Source: Macrobrachium rosenbergii
Lineage: Eukaryota; Arthropoda; Malacostraca; Decapoda; Palaemonidae
NCBI RefSeq assembly: GCF_040412425.1
Contig: NC_089749.1
Location: 31,978,313 to 32,042,312 of the forward strand
Length of the DNA: 64,000 nt
Direction: 5' to 3'
Shown: piece after piece, positions 11,069-20,759 of the stretch
Position numbering within the stretch: position 1 is the first letter of the stretch
How the letters are laid out: every line of letters starts with the position of its first letter
Position numbers and translations under genes: made by a program
Notes under the pieces: model-generated
Told to the model about the DNA's origin: nothing
The model's database searches: none
Seen by the model: only the letters and a program-made list of their open reading frames with translations

Positions 11069-13173
11069 CAGGTGGTCCTTGAGTTATGATGTTTCAAGTT
11101 GCGATATTTTGAAGTTACAATGGTGATACCGATATGACAACATTGACAATATTTTAAAACTTGCACAACGGGCACATGCAGCAGCATACGATGTACAATA
11201 TGTTGCCCCAAGAGGCTGAGATGTCCGTATTTCTTGCCCTGACCAATACCTCACTTGTGCTAACCATCTACAGTGTAAAGTTGTGTCAGTGTTAGTGTGT
11301 TGAGTTTTGTCTGTTTTAAACTGTTTAAAATGCAGTTTTTTTGTAAGATCAGCAGGTCTTCCAAACGCACAAGAGAGTCTCCTGCTGGTGGTGTGATGAA
11401 AAAGAAGCATTCCATCACTTTAGAGCAGAAAATGAAAATTATCAATCAGCATGCTGAGGGAAAGGCAGTCACGGCCATTTCACGTGACGAGCATCTATCA
11501 TAGTCAACGGTATCCACCATCATTAAGGACAAGAAACAGATAATGGAAGCAGTAAAGACACCTGCTTCAGTTCACTTGACAATTATAACAGAGAAGAGGA
11601 CAGGGCCTTTGGAAGAAATGGAACAGTTACTGGTCACATGGATGGAGGACCAAATATAAAAGTGTACGCAACTCAGCCTCTTGACCATTCAAACAAAGGG
11701 GTGCTTGCTTTTTGAGGAACTAAAGAAACACTACGATGATATCCACAACAGAGATTTTGTAGCAAGTCATGGATAGTTTCAGCGTTCCATAACCCGCCAT
11801 AATTTTCAGTGTGAAAATTAGCGGTGAAGCAGCAAGCACTAATGCCGAAGGAGGTGCTAAATTTAAGGATGCTTTGCATAAGATCATTGTTGATGAAGGG
11901 TACTTGCTGGATCAAATCTTTAATGTCGATGAAACAGGACTGTACTGGAAGTGGATGGATTAGGGTGTCGTGGCTACGTTCATGGCCTATTATCTTTGGA
12001 AAACATTTGCACAGGTTGTTGAGGCTCTGGATAATGAAGACAATGAGATCAGGACTTACTGGAAGAAATTTAATGTTCTGAACACCATTCTGAACATCAG
12101 AAAGGCATGGAAGGAGGTAATGAAAGAGTGTATGAATGGGATTTGGAAAAATCTTATAAGAGCATATGTAAACTCATTTAAAAGTTTCAATAAGGATGAT
12201 GCAGTTGTGGAAATTAATAAAAAGATCATGTCACTTGGGAAAAGTTTAGATTTAGAACTTGAAGAGGATGATATCCAAGAAGTCACAGATGTACAAGATG
12301 TAGAGCTAATGGCAGAAGATTTAATTGAACTGCAGAAGAGAGAAAAAGAGCTGAAGAGGAAGACAAAATTGAAGAACAGCCACAGAAAAGTTTATGACGA
12401 AAACAATGGCAGAGGCACTTGCCATAACTGAACACGGAATAAAACTTTTCAGTAAAATGGATGTGAACTTGTAATGAATTACTAAAGCTGAGGGAGGGCT
12501 TCAAGGCAGCCTTGCATTTTACTGAGTCATTTATGAATAACAAAAAAAAGCACTGTGCAAGCTACAATGGATTACTTCCTTAAGAATATGACTCCGTGCC
12601 ATCGCTTTCCATACTGCCTTCCACTCCATTTGAGCCTCAACCCTCTACTTCTCATGACGACTCTTTTGTCGAAATCGCACCCCCTGTAACACCTGAACTA
12701 ACAGCCGAAAAAATAACAGCTGAAGAGGAGCGAATTCATGAACCTGCTGCTTTATCATCACCAGTCTCCTCTTCTGATATTTAGTTCAACATAGCCATCA
12801 ACAGCCTGACATCGTTCAAGTACGCTGACGACGAACCGAATCTTGGTAAGTACAGTACATGTTGGGTTCTAGTTTGTGTTATGCAATTTCTGTTTGTATT
12901 ATCATAAGTCTTGTTCATGGGTGCTCTGCAATTTCTACTTGTATTATCGTAAGTCTTGTTCATGGGTGCACTGGCTGTGAAATCTCCAATCTGCATAGAA
13001 CCTCCAAACCAATTACAAATAAAAAGAATTAGCTAATATTAATAATTACACTCCAATTACAAATAAAAATGTATAATTATATAGTGTAGGCTAGGCTGCC
13101 TCCGAGTTATGATATTTTAAAGAAATGATGGGGTCCGTGTAACGTATCACCATCATAACTAGAGGACTACCTG
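11069..13173 (+). mobile_element. Tigger/pogo-like element (family A), internally deleted
   Basis: The ends are TA|CAGGTGGTCCTTGAGTTATG and, reverse complemented from the right, TA|CAGGTAGTCCTCTAGTTATG. The TIRs are about 22 bp and are flanked by TA (11067-11068 and 13174-13175), as in the Tc1/mariner/pogo superfamily. The 2105-bp body carries both halves of a Tigger transposase but not its middle. The same family's right end occurs at 26693. Confidence 0.88.
11387..12431 (+). pseudogene. Tigger-like transposase missing its catalytic core
   Basis: The N-terminal region includes KKKHSITLEQKMKIINQHAE (CENP-B-type helix-turn-helix, then STVSTIIKDKKQI). A second DNA-binding segment reads EELKKHYDDIHNRDFVASHGW with a stop. 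The first catalytic block IFNVDETGLYWKWMD lies near 11920. It is followed almost at once by GVVATFMAYYLWKTF, which normally lies ~120 residues further on, after the second Asp block. The C-terminal part (11970-12431) is open for 153 codons: DNEDNEIRTYWKKFNVLNTI, then a helical acidic tail (EEDDIQEVTDVQDVELMAEDLIEL). The deletion at about 11960 removes the LLLDN..H and MDQG motifs, so the copy is non-autonomous. Confidence 0.82.
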
Positions 13174-13175
13174 TA

Positions 13176-14040
13176 GAAGATCTATTTGCACTATGAGAAT
13201 TAAAAAGACAAAAGAAATCAGAACAAAAGGCAAGGGTCTCCACTGGAGATAAGTCACAAATCCCAATCACCCAAGAGGAAACCAAGCAAGGAGCACATTT
13301 CATTTGATTGCTCTGGAAATTTCAGAGAATGTTTCTTATATGAAGAAATACTTAAACTGCAAAAAATCAGCATTCTGGCTATCAAAGTTTCATAGTTATT
13401 ACAAAATAAACAATATATTTTGTTTTGTTGTTTTCTCAAAACTTATATTTAAAAAAAACAGGTTTTAATATATTTTGAGTAGCTGCTGTTTGTCCTCAAA
13501 GGAGTTATTCTCATGGTTCCTAGAGGGCTCCATAAGACTGACCAACCAATTTCAAAGCATTCTCTTCTAGTTGGTCTCGGCCAGTATAGTGCAAGTTGAC
13601 ACTCAAGACAGGGTTCTTTCTCTTGTCTACAGCGACTGCCTAGGTTCAATTCCTATTCTAAACCAGTAGATGTGGCAACAGCACATTGTATGTCAGCTTT
13701 TATTGTGTCAACCACACACTCTGCGCGAGACTATTTACTCATTACTCTCTTGGTCTGCATGACTGAAAGATGTGTCATTCCTTTCGTCTGACTACAAGCT
13801 CCTAGGCCATAATTTGGTTGTCCTGGAAGTAACAAACTTAGAAGAAAGTTAAGTGCGTGGTTTTAAGTCCTGTGAAAAGTTTAGTTTTTTAAACATTTTT
13901 CACCTGGCAGCTTATTTTATGAAAGTCGGAAGCCAGCGCCGATAGCATGTCATGTTTTCCACTGGGCGAGAGTTAGGTTTGGTTTGAGTGTTTACAGTGC
14001 ATTCTTAGTTAGCTGACAAAAAACGTTTGATGTCCCTGCC
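13176..14040. other. Unassigned sequence
   Basis: No coding or terminal repeats recognised. A 66-codon minus frame at 13449-13649 looks random. Confidence 0.5.
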
Positions 14041-15147
14041 TACATGAGTTAGGGTAGAAGACATGTTATGTCTGGAGTTCCACAGGGTAGTGTTCTTGGT
14101 CCACTGTTATTTTAGGTGTATACAAGTGACATGGTTGTTGGCCTGGAAAACAAAACTGTTCAGTATTCCAATGATGCAACACTGGTTGGTGTAGTAAGTC
14201 TCCACTTTTGAGAAATGAAGCTGCCCTCAGCCTCAACTGGGACATGGACTGGATCAGGGAATGATATAGTTAGTGGGGTATGAGGCTGAGCTACAGTGAA
14301 ACGAAAACGCTGTTGATTAGCAGATCTTGTGCTGATTTCCCACCCCATCCTCCCCTTCAGGTGATTGGAACTTTGCTGAATGAGTCTGATGCTTTAACTA
14401 TTTTAGGTGTAACCTTTGACTCACATCTAACTTTTGAGAAACATCTAATGAGAGTTTCAGCAAATGCCACATGAAAGTTAAGTATTGTTCGTAAGGCCTC
14501 AAATATTTACAACAGTGATGAAATCAATGCAACCTGTTTTAGGTCATTTGTACTCCCTTTACTAGAATACTGCTCTCAGGTGTGGATGTCAGCATCTGCC
14601 AGAGATTTATCTCTTTTAGACAAGTGGTTCGTGGTGGTAGGTTTCTGTTCCTAACAGTAGTAGTTATGACTTGGACCATAAACGGATGGTCTCTTGTTTG
14701 TCACTTTTTCATAAGTTGTATTTCATCAGAGATCTTTCACATTCACAATTGACCCCTGATCCCCTTTTCCTGCCGAGAGCAAACAGATTCACTGAACAGC
14801 AGCACCATTAGGCAAGAAAATGTGCCTCGCTGTTGAACTTCTCAGTTCCAGAGGTCCTTTATTCATCACAACATTGGACTGTGGAACAGCCTCCCTCAGG
14901 ATGTCGTGCAATTGGAACTTCAAAAGTTCAAGCAAGGGTGCAATGTATTCCTACTCTAATACTATTCTCCTTGCATTTCAATACATTGTTATCTATTTAT
15001 TAATTTTTTTAATAAGTGAGTGGGACCTCGTCTTTCTGTATTTCCCATTATCTCCTCTTACTTCTTCCTAATGAACACCATATTCTTTGGAAGCTGGAAT
15101 TTCAAGTCAATGGCCCCTGTGGGCTTGTTCCATATGAATAAGTTTCA

Positions 15148-15152
<5 letters not shown>
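14041..15152 (+). pseudogene. Jockey/CR1-like non-LTR retrotransposon (LINE), 5'-truncated RT fragment
   Basis: The plus strand reads SGVPQGSVLGPLLF, then YTSDM, then YSNDATLVG (normally YADDATL), followed by SYSETKTLLISRS and LTILGVTFDSHLTFEKHL. FRSFVLPLLEYCSQVW and TTLDCGTASLRMSCNWNFKS follow in shifted frames. This is the order seen from RT domain 4 to the C-terminus of jockey/CR1-clade ORF2: the PQGSVLGP and Y-x-DD motifs, then 'LG+ D..L.F..H', 'R..VLP.LEY...VW' and the final 'WN.LP' region. Stops and frameshifts make it dead. It ends in GCTTGTTCCATATGAATAAG...CTGAATAATAATAAT, so the 3' end is an (AAT)n tail. Confidence 0.8.
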
Positions 15153-15234
<82 letters not shown>

Positions 15235-15237
15235 TAA
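15153..15237 (+). repeat. (AAT)n tail of the LINE
   Basis: About 85 bp of AAT trinucleotides, directly between the LINE 3' UTR and the left end of the DIRS element. A similar AATAATAA lies just outside the DIRS right end (25261-25269). Confidence 0.95.
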
Positions 15238-15499
15238 AGGGATTTTGACAAAGGAAAAATCTATTTCTGAGGGAGGCCCTGTGTCACCCGGTGAAATTCC
15301 TATTAAGCACGAATTTCTAGGTACAGTAATACTTCGACCTTACACGATTCGAGTTGCGCGAATTCACACACACACGAACTTTTCACTGGAACCTAACTAA
15401 TGGGCATACGCGATTTTTTCACAGACACACGAAATTCTCGAGAAACCCTGCAGAAGTGGGTGTTTAATTTTTTAAGTAATTTACAAGTTTTCATGCTTT

Positions 15500-15680
15500 T
15501 ATGTGTAAAATCTGTATGAAAAATGCATTTCATGTTTCTATGTGTAAAATCTGTATGAAAAATGCATTTGATGTTTTAATGTGCAAAATCTCTATGAAAA
15601 ATGCATTTCATGCTTTCATGTGTAAAATCTCTATGAAAAACGCATTTCATGCTTTCATGTGTACAATCTGTATCGAAAAT
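15500..15680 (+). repeat. Short ~50-bp tandem repeats inside the family B element
   Basis: The motif ATGTGTAAAATCT(G/C)TATGAAAA followed by ATGCATTTCATG recurs about every 48-50 bp, four to five times. It produces a repetitive 63-codon frame (MCKICMKNAFH...), which I regard as a by-product of the repeat. Confidence 0.85.
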
Positions 15681-16314
15681 GTATTATTTTGATTTTTGTA
15701 CATGCATAAATATGATGCAAAGGTAATTTCAGCACATTCACTTAGTGTACTTTTACAAGATGTGATACCCATTTGCAAAGTTACTGCACTTTTCAAAGAT
15801 GATACCCCTGCAGAAAATGCTTGTTTAATGTTTGAAGTACATTTATAAGTTTTCACGCTTTTAACTGTAAAATCGATATGGAAAATTTATATTTATATTT
15901 CTGTACATAAATAACATACAAGTATTATGTCCATTTGCAAAGTCTTTGTCACAAGGACTTTACATGACCTTGAGATGAGGTTGTTCAGTCGCACTCATTT
16001 GATAAAATGAATTCTTTAATGTAATATCAGAGATGTAACTAAGAGTTGTATAAGTGTCATTCTTTGAAAATTACTCTGTTCACCTCGGAGAAAAGTGCTG
16101 GTGCAATCTGTATGTGCAAGTAATTACAGCACGTTCAGTTGGTGTACTTTTACAAGATGTGATACCCTGCATTTTTCAAAGATGATACCCCTGTAGAAAG
16201 TGTGTATAATTTTTAAGTTTTCGTGTTTTTAGGTGTAAAATCAGAATGGAAAATTTGTATTTATATATTTGAGCATAAATACAATACAAAAGCAGTACAG
16301 TTACTTTATTACAG

Positions 16315-16315
<1 letters not shown>

Positions 16316-16372
<57 letters not shown>
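16316..16372 (+). repeat. (CT)n microsatellite
   Basis: CT dinucleotides within the family B element, followed by TCGTAGTTAGCGCTCA. Confidence 0.97.
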
Positions 16373-16375
<3 letters not shown>

Positions 16376-17216
16376 CGTAGTTAGCGCTCAAACATAAGTT
16401 TACAACTTATTATTCTCTGTACGTCATTACCTGTACAGTATATAATTTTAAATTGATTGAATTTTACCTGTACTGTACTACCTTCTACGAACATTATGTA
16501 CATGTTTTCGATGTTTTATGGAATTGTACTTTTGTTGACTGTGATGTTTTGCCTAGTGATGCAAAGAAAACGGCATCCCATGAATTAGGGGTACCATTAG
16601 TATACGTACGCACCTACTGTAAATGCGCTATTATGACACTGTGCAGTACTCAGTTTTTATGTCAACCATTTACTGTATTCCTTTTTTTAAGGGTAATAAG
16701 CTAAATTTTAAATAAAATTTCACTAACTTTAGTTCATTTAAAAGTTAGCTTTTAAATGAGCATGATTAGGGTCATATTTAGTACTTAAACTCTGGAAATA
16801 AACATTTATTAGCATTTTTAAAGACCATGCCAAACTTACGCGAAAATTCACCTTGCACGAGGGGCTCCGGAACCTAACCTCGCGTAATTTCGAGGTATGA
16901 CTGTATAGATATTGCTAAATATACCAGAGAAAAAAGCTATCAGGAAATGCTGGGGATTACTACCCCCAGATCGAACATCTATTATGAAATAGGCGTCGGT
17001 ATAGATAAGGGTGAGTGATTGTTGTCACTGCCACAGGACTACACTCTGTAGACATCCCAATGACAAAACCCCGGAACGTGAGGAGCCGATCTAACACCCG
17101 CACTCACCTGCCCGCCAACCGACGACCCCAGCGCTATCTGTACTCATTCCAGGCTAGCACCCCCCACAAGCTTGGTATGCCTACTCGGGGAGGGAAATCT
17201 AGACCCTGGGAGGGTC

Positions 17217-17310
17217 ACCGGGTGACACAGGGCCTCCCTCAGAAATAGATTTTTCCTTTGTCAAAATCCCTTTTCTGAGCTCGTCCCTGTGTCAGCCGGT
17301 GAAATCATGA
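17217..17310 (-). repeat. DIRS-1 internal complementary region
   Basis: Two back-to-back segments. 17217-17270 is the reverse complement of the left outer end (CACCGGGTGACACAGGG...GTCAAAATCCC against GGGATTTTGAC...). 17271-17310 (TTTTCTGAGCTCGTCCC...) is the reverse complement of the right outer end (...GACGAGCTCAGAAA). This is the DIRS circular-junction template, which restores the ends during replication through a circular intermediate (established model). Confidence 0.92.
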
Positions 17311-17749
17311 CAGAGAATCATACTAAGCTTTGGTGAAAGTCTAAAAGGAGCGAATAGTTAGGTGGACATGTATAAAAACACTATTACTAAAAATAATTTT
17401 AATTATCCCTCAAAACATGATTAAATACCAAAGGTATAGGCAGATAAACTGAGTTATAACTAGGGATACAATTAATATCACAGTAAAGGACATGAGAAAC
17501 AACTATGTACATAAATACTATAATGGGAAGGTACTAAGACTAAATAAACGACAGAAAATTTATAAAGGTACCTCCGGCTTAAAACTAAATTACAGTAAAC
17601 ATAACATGCCACAAACTTAAAAACTAACACCGCAAAATTGTACATCATAATATGAGGAGCCAGGCTGTGAAGCATGTCTGGTCCAGGAGAAAATGGCAGG
17701 GCAAGTAAATGAGGCAGGCGGGCGGGGGGGAGAGGATAGGGATTAAAGG
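17311..17749 (-). other. DIRS-1 region between recombinase and internal complementary region
   Basis: Non-coding 3' part of the element on the minus strand. A 97-codon frame (17478-17771) is not conserved-looking. No other features. Confidence 0.5.
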
Positions 17750-19174
17750 TTAATTTAAGGTGGAGGGACAATGCTCCCTACAGCCACCATGAGGGAACTT
17801 CAGAGCTTCCAGTGATTTCAGATAGTGGCGTTTGAACACTGATGGAGGTTTCCAGCCCGTATACTTCTTAAGCTCATCAAAATTCATAGTATGAAAATAA
17901 TTAGTGGAGGTAGCCACTGCTCGGATATCATGAACCTTAGGGACTGAATCCGGATTAGCTTGCTTAATGAAGTACAGAATTTGTTGTCTGATAGCCTTTA
18001 AAGAAAGCGTTCCTCCTTTTTCCTGATAAAAAGAGGACCAGACAAACACTGAGAAGTTCTCCGTAAATAGGCCCTCAAGGTAGCGACTGGGCATAAAGAC
18101 AGGTCTTGTGGAAGAGGAACAACCTTCCAGGGGACCACCTATCCTGAGGGTCTTCATTTTTGCTAAGAACCTTTGATCTGGGGAAAGCAGAACTTCTCCT
18201 GACGGGAGAAAATCCACATGATTCGCACCTCTAGAGAGAGCAGACAGTTCTGATATTCTGGCACCTGAAGCTAGACTAATTAGGAACAACGTCTTCCTTA
18301 ACAGATTCAAATAAGAACATTGATCGTTATTAGTTTCTGAGGCTAATTTTAGAACATCGTTAAGAAACCAGGAAACTGTATGTGGACGGGTCGCTGGTCT
18401 CAAACGAGCGCATGCTCTGGGAATGGATGAAAAATAGGAATCTGTTAAATCAATCTTAAAGCCATGCAAAAACACCTTTTTCAAAGCTGATTTCACTGTG
18501 GTAATGGTGGCCGGAGCCAGACCTTTTTCAAACAGTGATCTAAAGAATGATGTTGCCAAATTGGTGGTCATGACTTGAGCTTCAGATTCCTTCAAAAAAG
18601 ATGCTAACTTTTTAACTGCTGAATCGTACTGTCTGAGGGTAGAATCTCTTTTATCTGATTCCAGAAACAGAGTATTAACGGGATCAATATCCGCACCTCT
18701 CTGAGCGGCGAATTTCATAAAGTCCATAAAGCCAGGGCATTCAGAATTCTTGAGGAAGCTGACACAGTCCGTGTTTGCACTACTTGAGTCAGCTGTGGCT
18801 TGGGTATTTGATGACACCGTAGTTTGAGCTCCAGAAGAAGAGGGAACCAATTGCTCTTCGGCCAGTTGGGAGCTACCAGGGCCACTTGACCTTTGAATGA
18901 CCTGAGCTTGTGCAACACCTTCATCAGCAGGTTTATTGGCGGAAATAGATAGGTTTTCTGCCATTTGTTCCAGTCCACTGACATTGCGTCCGTAGCGTGA
19001 GCTCGAGGATCCAGGTTGGGAGCAACATAACAAGGGAGTTTGTGATTGCTCTCCGTGGCAAACAAGTCCACCTGAAGGCCCGGAACCTGACGGCATATCC
19101 ATCTGAAAGAAGCTACATCCAGGGACCATTCTGACTCCAGCAGAGTTGCCCTGGACAGGAGTCTGCAATGACAT
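17750..19174 (-). CDS. DIRS-1 tyrosine recombinase
   Basis: 474 codons, fully open. A low-complexity Ser/Gln-rich N-terminus (about 1-140) precedes a SAM-like core-binding domain (about 160-260, with STLRQYDSAVKKLASFL and ITTVKSALKKVFLHGF). The catalytic domain then shows ASGARISEL (Arg306), VHDIRAVAT (His415, Arg418) and YTGWKPPSVFKRHYLK (Trp441, Tyr451). That is the R-H-x-x-R-W/H-Y set of tyrosine recombinases. In DIRS elements this enzyme integrates a circular DNA intermediate in place of a DDE integrase. The N-terminal 150 codons overlap the C-terminal RT/RNase H frame in another register, as is usual for DIRS. The real start could lie later than the first Met. Confidence 0.92.
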   Translation of the reverse strand: MSLQTPVQGNSAGVRMVPGCSFFQMDMPSGSGPSGGLVCHGEQSQTPLLCCSQPGSSSSRYGRNVSGLEQMAENLSISANKPADEGVAQAQVIQRSSGPGSSQLAEEQLVPSSSGAQTTVSSNTQATADSSSANTDCVSFLKNSECPGFMDFMKFAAQRGADIDPVNTLFLESDKRDSTLRQYDSAVKKLASFLKESEAQVMTTNLATSFFRSLFEKGLAPATITTVKSALKKVFLHGFKIDLTDSYFSSIPRACARLRPATRPHTVSWFLNDVLKLASETNNDQCSYLNLLRKTLFLISLASGARISELSALSRGANHVDFLPSGEVLLSPDQRFLAKMKTLRIGGPLEGCSSSTRPVFMPSRYLEGLFTENFSVFVWSSFYQEKGGTLSLKAIRQQILYFIKQANPDSVPKVHDIRAVATSTNYFHTMNFDELKKYTGWKPPSVFKRHYLKSLEALKFPHGGCREHCPSTLN

Positions 19175-19196
19175 TCGGACTCCTGCTAGATGGGTA
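18715..19196 (-). pseudogene. DIRS-1 RNase H C-terminal extension (displaced frame)
   Basis: In a frame different from the recombinase the sequence reads RATLLESEWSLDVASFRW..., then VDLFATESNHKLPCYVAPNL, DPRAHATDAMSVDW, YLFPPINLLMKVLHKLR and VALVAPNWPKSNWF. This 'VDLFAT...P.P.A.A.DA...W....Y.FPP..LL..VL.K' block is the conserved tail after RNase H in DIRS polyproteins; the second and third DIRS copies here also have it. It should be continuous with the RT frame ending at 19298, but indels separate them. Confidence 0.8.
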
Positions 19197-19297
19197 GCTG
19201 ATAGGTGCCAGCCGTGCTTCTCCGCCAGGAGAAAATGGCTATCATCACTTGGTTTATCCGACTCGATTTGGAACCCCTCTGTTTATGCAATGTACCA

Positions 19298-20683
19298 CTA
19301 CTGCGCTGTCCAGCACCAGCCTGATATGAATCTGGTTGGTGGGGCAAAGTTTTTCAGAGTTAGAAACACTGCCATTGCCTCCAAAATGTTTATGTGGAAT
19401 TGACGGAACAGTGTGGACCATGTACCCTGTACCTTTTCTTTTGGTGAGTACCCTCCCCAGCCGCTTAAGCGTCTGTGTGGATTATTAGAGCTGGGAAGGG
19501 AACTGAAGGGGAACTGACTTGAAAGACCCTTGACTGTGGACCACGGCCAGAGTCTTTTCCTCAGCACCAGAGGGATTAAAGATACCTTGTCCCTGAGCTT
19601 GACATTGGCTCGTCTCCGCCACACTCTGTTTATGTCTTTCAGTTTTGCTTTTAGGAGCCGGTCTGTTACGGATGCGAACTGAAGAGAACCCAGGATTCTT
19701 TCTTGCGTTCTGCAAGAGGCTTTCCTGCCTTTGAGGAATTGCCTGGTGGCTTTGGCTATTTCTCTCCGTTTGGCTGGCGGAATAGACAGCTTGTGCGAGA
19801 CCAGATCCCACTGGATACCCAGCCACTGAAATCGAGCCTCCGGAGTTAGGCGGGACTTCGCCCTGTTTATCTGAAAGCCTAGGGATTCCAGAAACTCGAT
19901 CACCATGGCCGTAGCTCTCCGGCACTCCCCGGCGTTGGATGCCCAAATTATCCAATCGTCCAGGTATGCGGCCAGCGATATCCCCCGGGACCGTAACTGC
20001 TGCACTGCCGTGTCCGCCAGCTTCGTGAAAATTCTGGGTGCCATGTTGAGCCCGAATGGCATGACCCTGAAGGAGTAGGCTTGTTTCCCCAGTCTGAAAC
20101 CTAGGAAGGGAGAGAAGTTCAGCGCAATCGGGATGTGATAATATGCGTCTGAAAGATCTATAGAGGTGGTGACGGCTCCACGAGGAAGTAGAGTCCGCAC
20201 CTGCGTGATTGTAAGCATGCGAAATTTGTCCCATTGTATGTAAAGATTGAGACGCGATAGATCCAAGATTACCCTTTGTTGACTGGAGTCTTTCTTGGGA
20301 ACACTGAACAGCCTGCCTTGAAATTTCAGGTGTCTCACTTTCTTTATGGCCCTCTTTTGGAGTAATTCCGCCGCAAAGTCCCGCAGAGCTTTGGAAGACG
20401 GCTGATGAAATCTGATCAGAGGGGGAGGGCCCTTGATCCAACTCCACCCCAAACCTTTGGAGACTCTACTGTGGGTCCACGGACTGAAGGTCCACTGGTC
20501 CCTAAACAGGTGAAGTCTGCCGCCCACCTGATTGGTCTCACTAGTAAGGTGCAGGTTTGCCTCCTCTACCTCGGCCTCCTCTCCCCCGGGAGAGGGATCG
20601 CAAGGCAGCCTTGCCTCTGAAGGAGGCCCTTGCTCTCTCCCCTTGCGCCCCTGTAAAGGCCTGAAAGCGACCCTGGCCCTCAT
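19298..20683 (-). CDS. DIRS-1 reverse transcriptase / RNase H (frameshifted in RNase H)
   Basis: 461 codons on the minus strand. RT motifs: GGRLHLF (~54), QKRAIKKV and SVPKKDSSQQRVILDLSRLN (~127-146), TTSIDLSDAYYHIPI (~172-186, first catalytic Asp), MPFGLNMAPRIFTKL (~208-222) and AAYLDDWIIWA (~238-248, YLDD active site at 240-243). The RNase H domain starts near residue 405, but its opening TDA lies one frame away (IIHTDA), next to the in-frame LSGWGG. NILEAMAVFLTLK (Glu at ~435) is in frame. The HIRLVLDSAVVVHCINRG block is again out of frame before the stop at 19298. The RT is intact, while the RNase H carries at least two small indels. The first Met may not be the true start; 77 nt separate it from the gag stop. 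Confidence 0.88.
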   Translation of the reverse strand: MRARVAFRPLQGRKGREQGPPSEARLPCDPSPGGEEAEVEEANLHLTSETNQVGGRLHLFRDQWTFSPWTHSRVSKGLGWSWIKGPPPLIRFHQPSSKALRDFAAELLQKRAIKKVRHLKFQGRLFSVPKKDSSQQRVILDLSRLNLYIQWDKFRMLTITQVRTLLPRGAVTTSIDLSDAYYHIPIALNFSPFLGFRLGKQAYSFRVMPFGLNMAPRIFTKLADTAVQQLRSRGISLAAYLDDWIIWASNAGECRRATAMVIEFLESLGFQINRAKSRLTPEARFQWLGIQWDLVSHKLSIPPAKRREIAKATRQFLKGRKASCRTQERILGSLQFASVTDRLLKAKLKDINRVWRRRANVKLRDKVSLIPLVLRKRLWPWSTVKGLSSQFPFSSLPSSNNPHRRLSGWGGYSPKEKVQGTWSTLFRQFHINILEAMAVFLTLKNFAPPTRFISGWCWTAQ

Positions 20684-20759
20684 AGGAGGGGTTATATACA
20701 GGAGACGTCACGAAGGTAGGCGCAGCAAGGGAGTGCTGAGCTGGCTGCAACAGCACGAA

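Larger units (their letters stand above)
15324..16903 (+). mobile_element. Tigger-like non-autonomous element (family B) nested in DIRS-1 terminal repeat
   Basis: The ends are TA|CAGTAATACTTCGACC and, reverse complemented, TA|CAGTCATACCTCGAAA, flanked by TA at 15322-15323 and 16904-16905. The intact opposite terminal repeat (25200-25215, ...CTAGGTATAGATATTGC read on the minus strand) shows the empty site with a single TA. The 1580-bp body has no transposase. It carries five repeats of GTGTAAAATCTGTATGAAAA and a (CT)n tract at 16316-16372. Related partial copies lie at 9575-10312 and 47598-47690. Confidence 0.92.
15239..17163 (+). repeat. DIRS-1 inverted terminal repeat (left), interrupted by a Tigger-like element
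   Basis: From GGGATTTTGACAAAGG to GCTATCTGTACTCATTCC. The parts 15239-15323 and 16906-17163 together match the reverse complement of 24951-25263, with few mismatches (for example CTGGGGATTACTACC against CTGGAGTTACTACC). The outermost 25 bp (GGGATTTTGAC...) have no counterpart at the right end but are complementary to the internal region at 17246-17270, as in DIRS elements. Confidence 0.88.

Noticed and set aside
19485..20447. 320-codon open frame on the minus strand overlapping the DIRS-1 RT
   Set aside because: It lies in another register of the RT coding sequence. The RT motifs (YLDD, PFGL, SIDLSDAYY) are all in the 19298-20683 frame.
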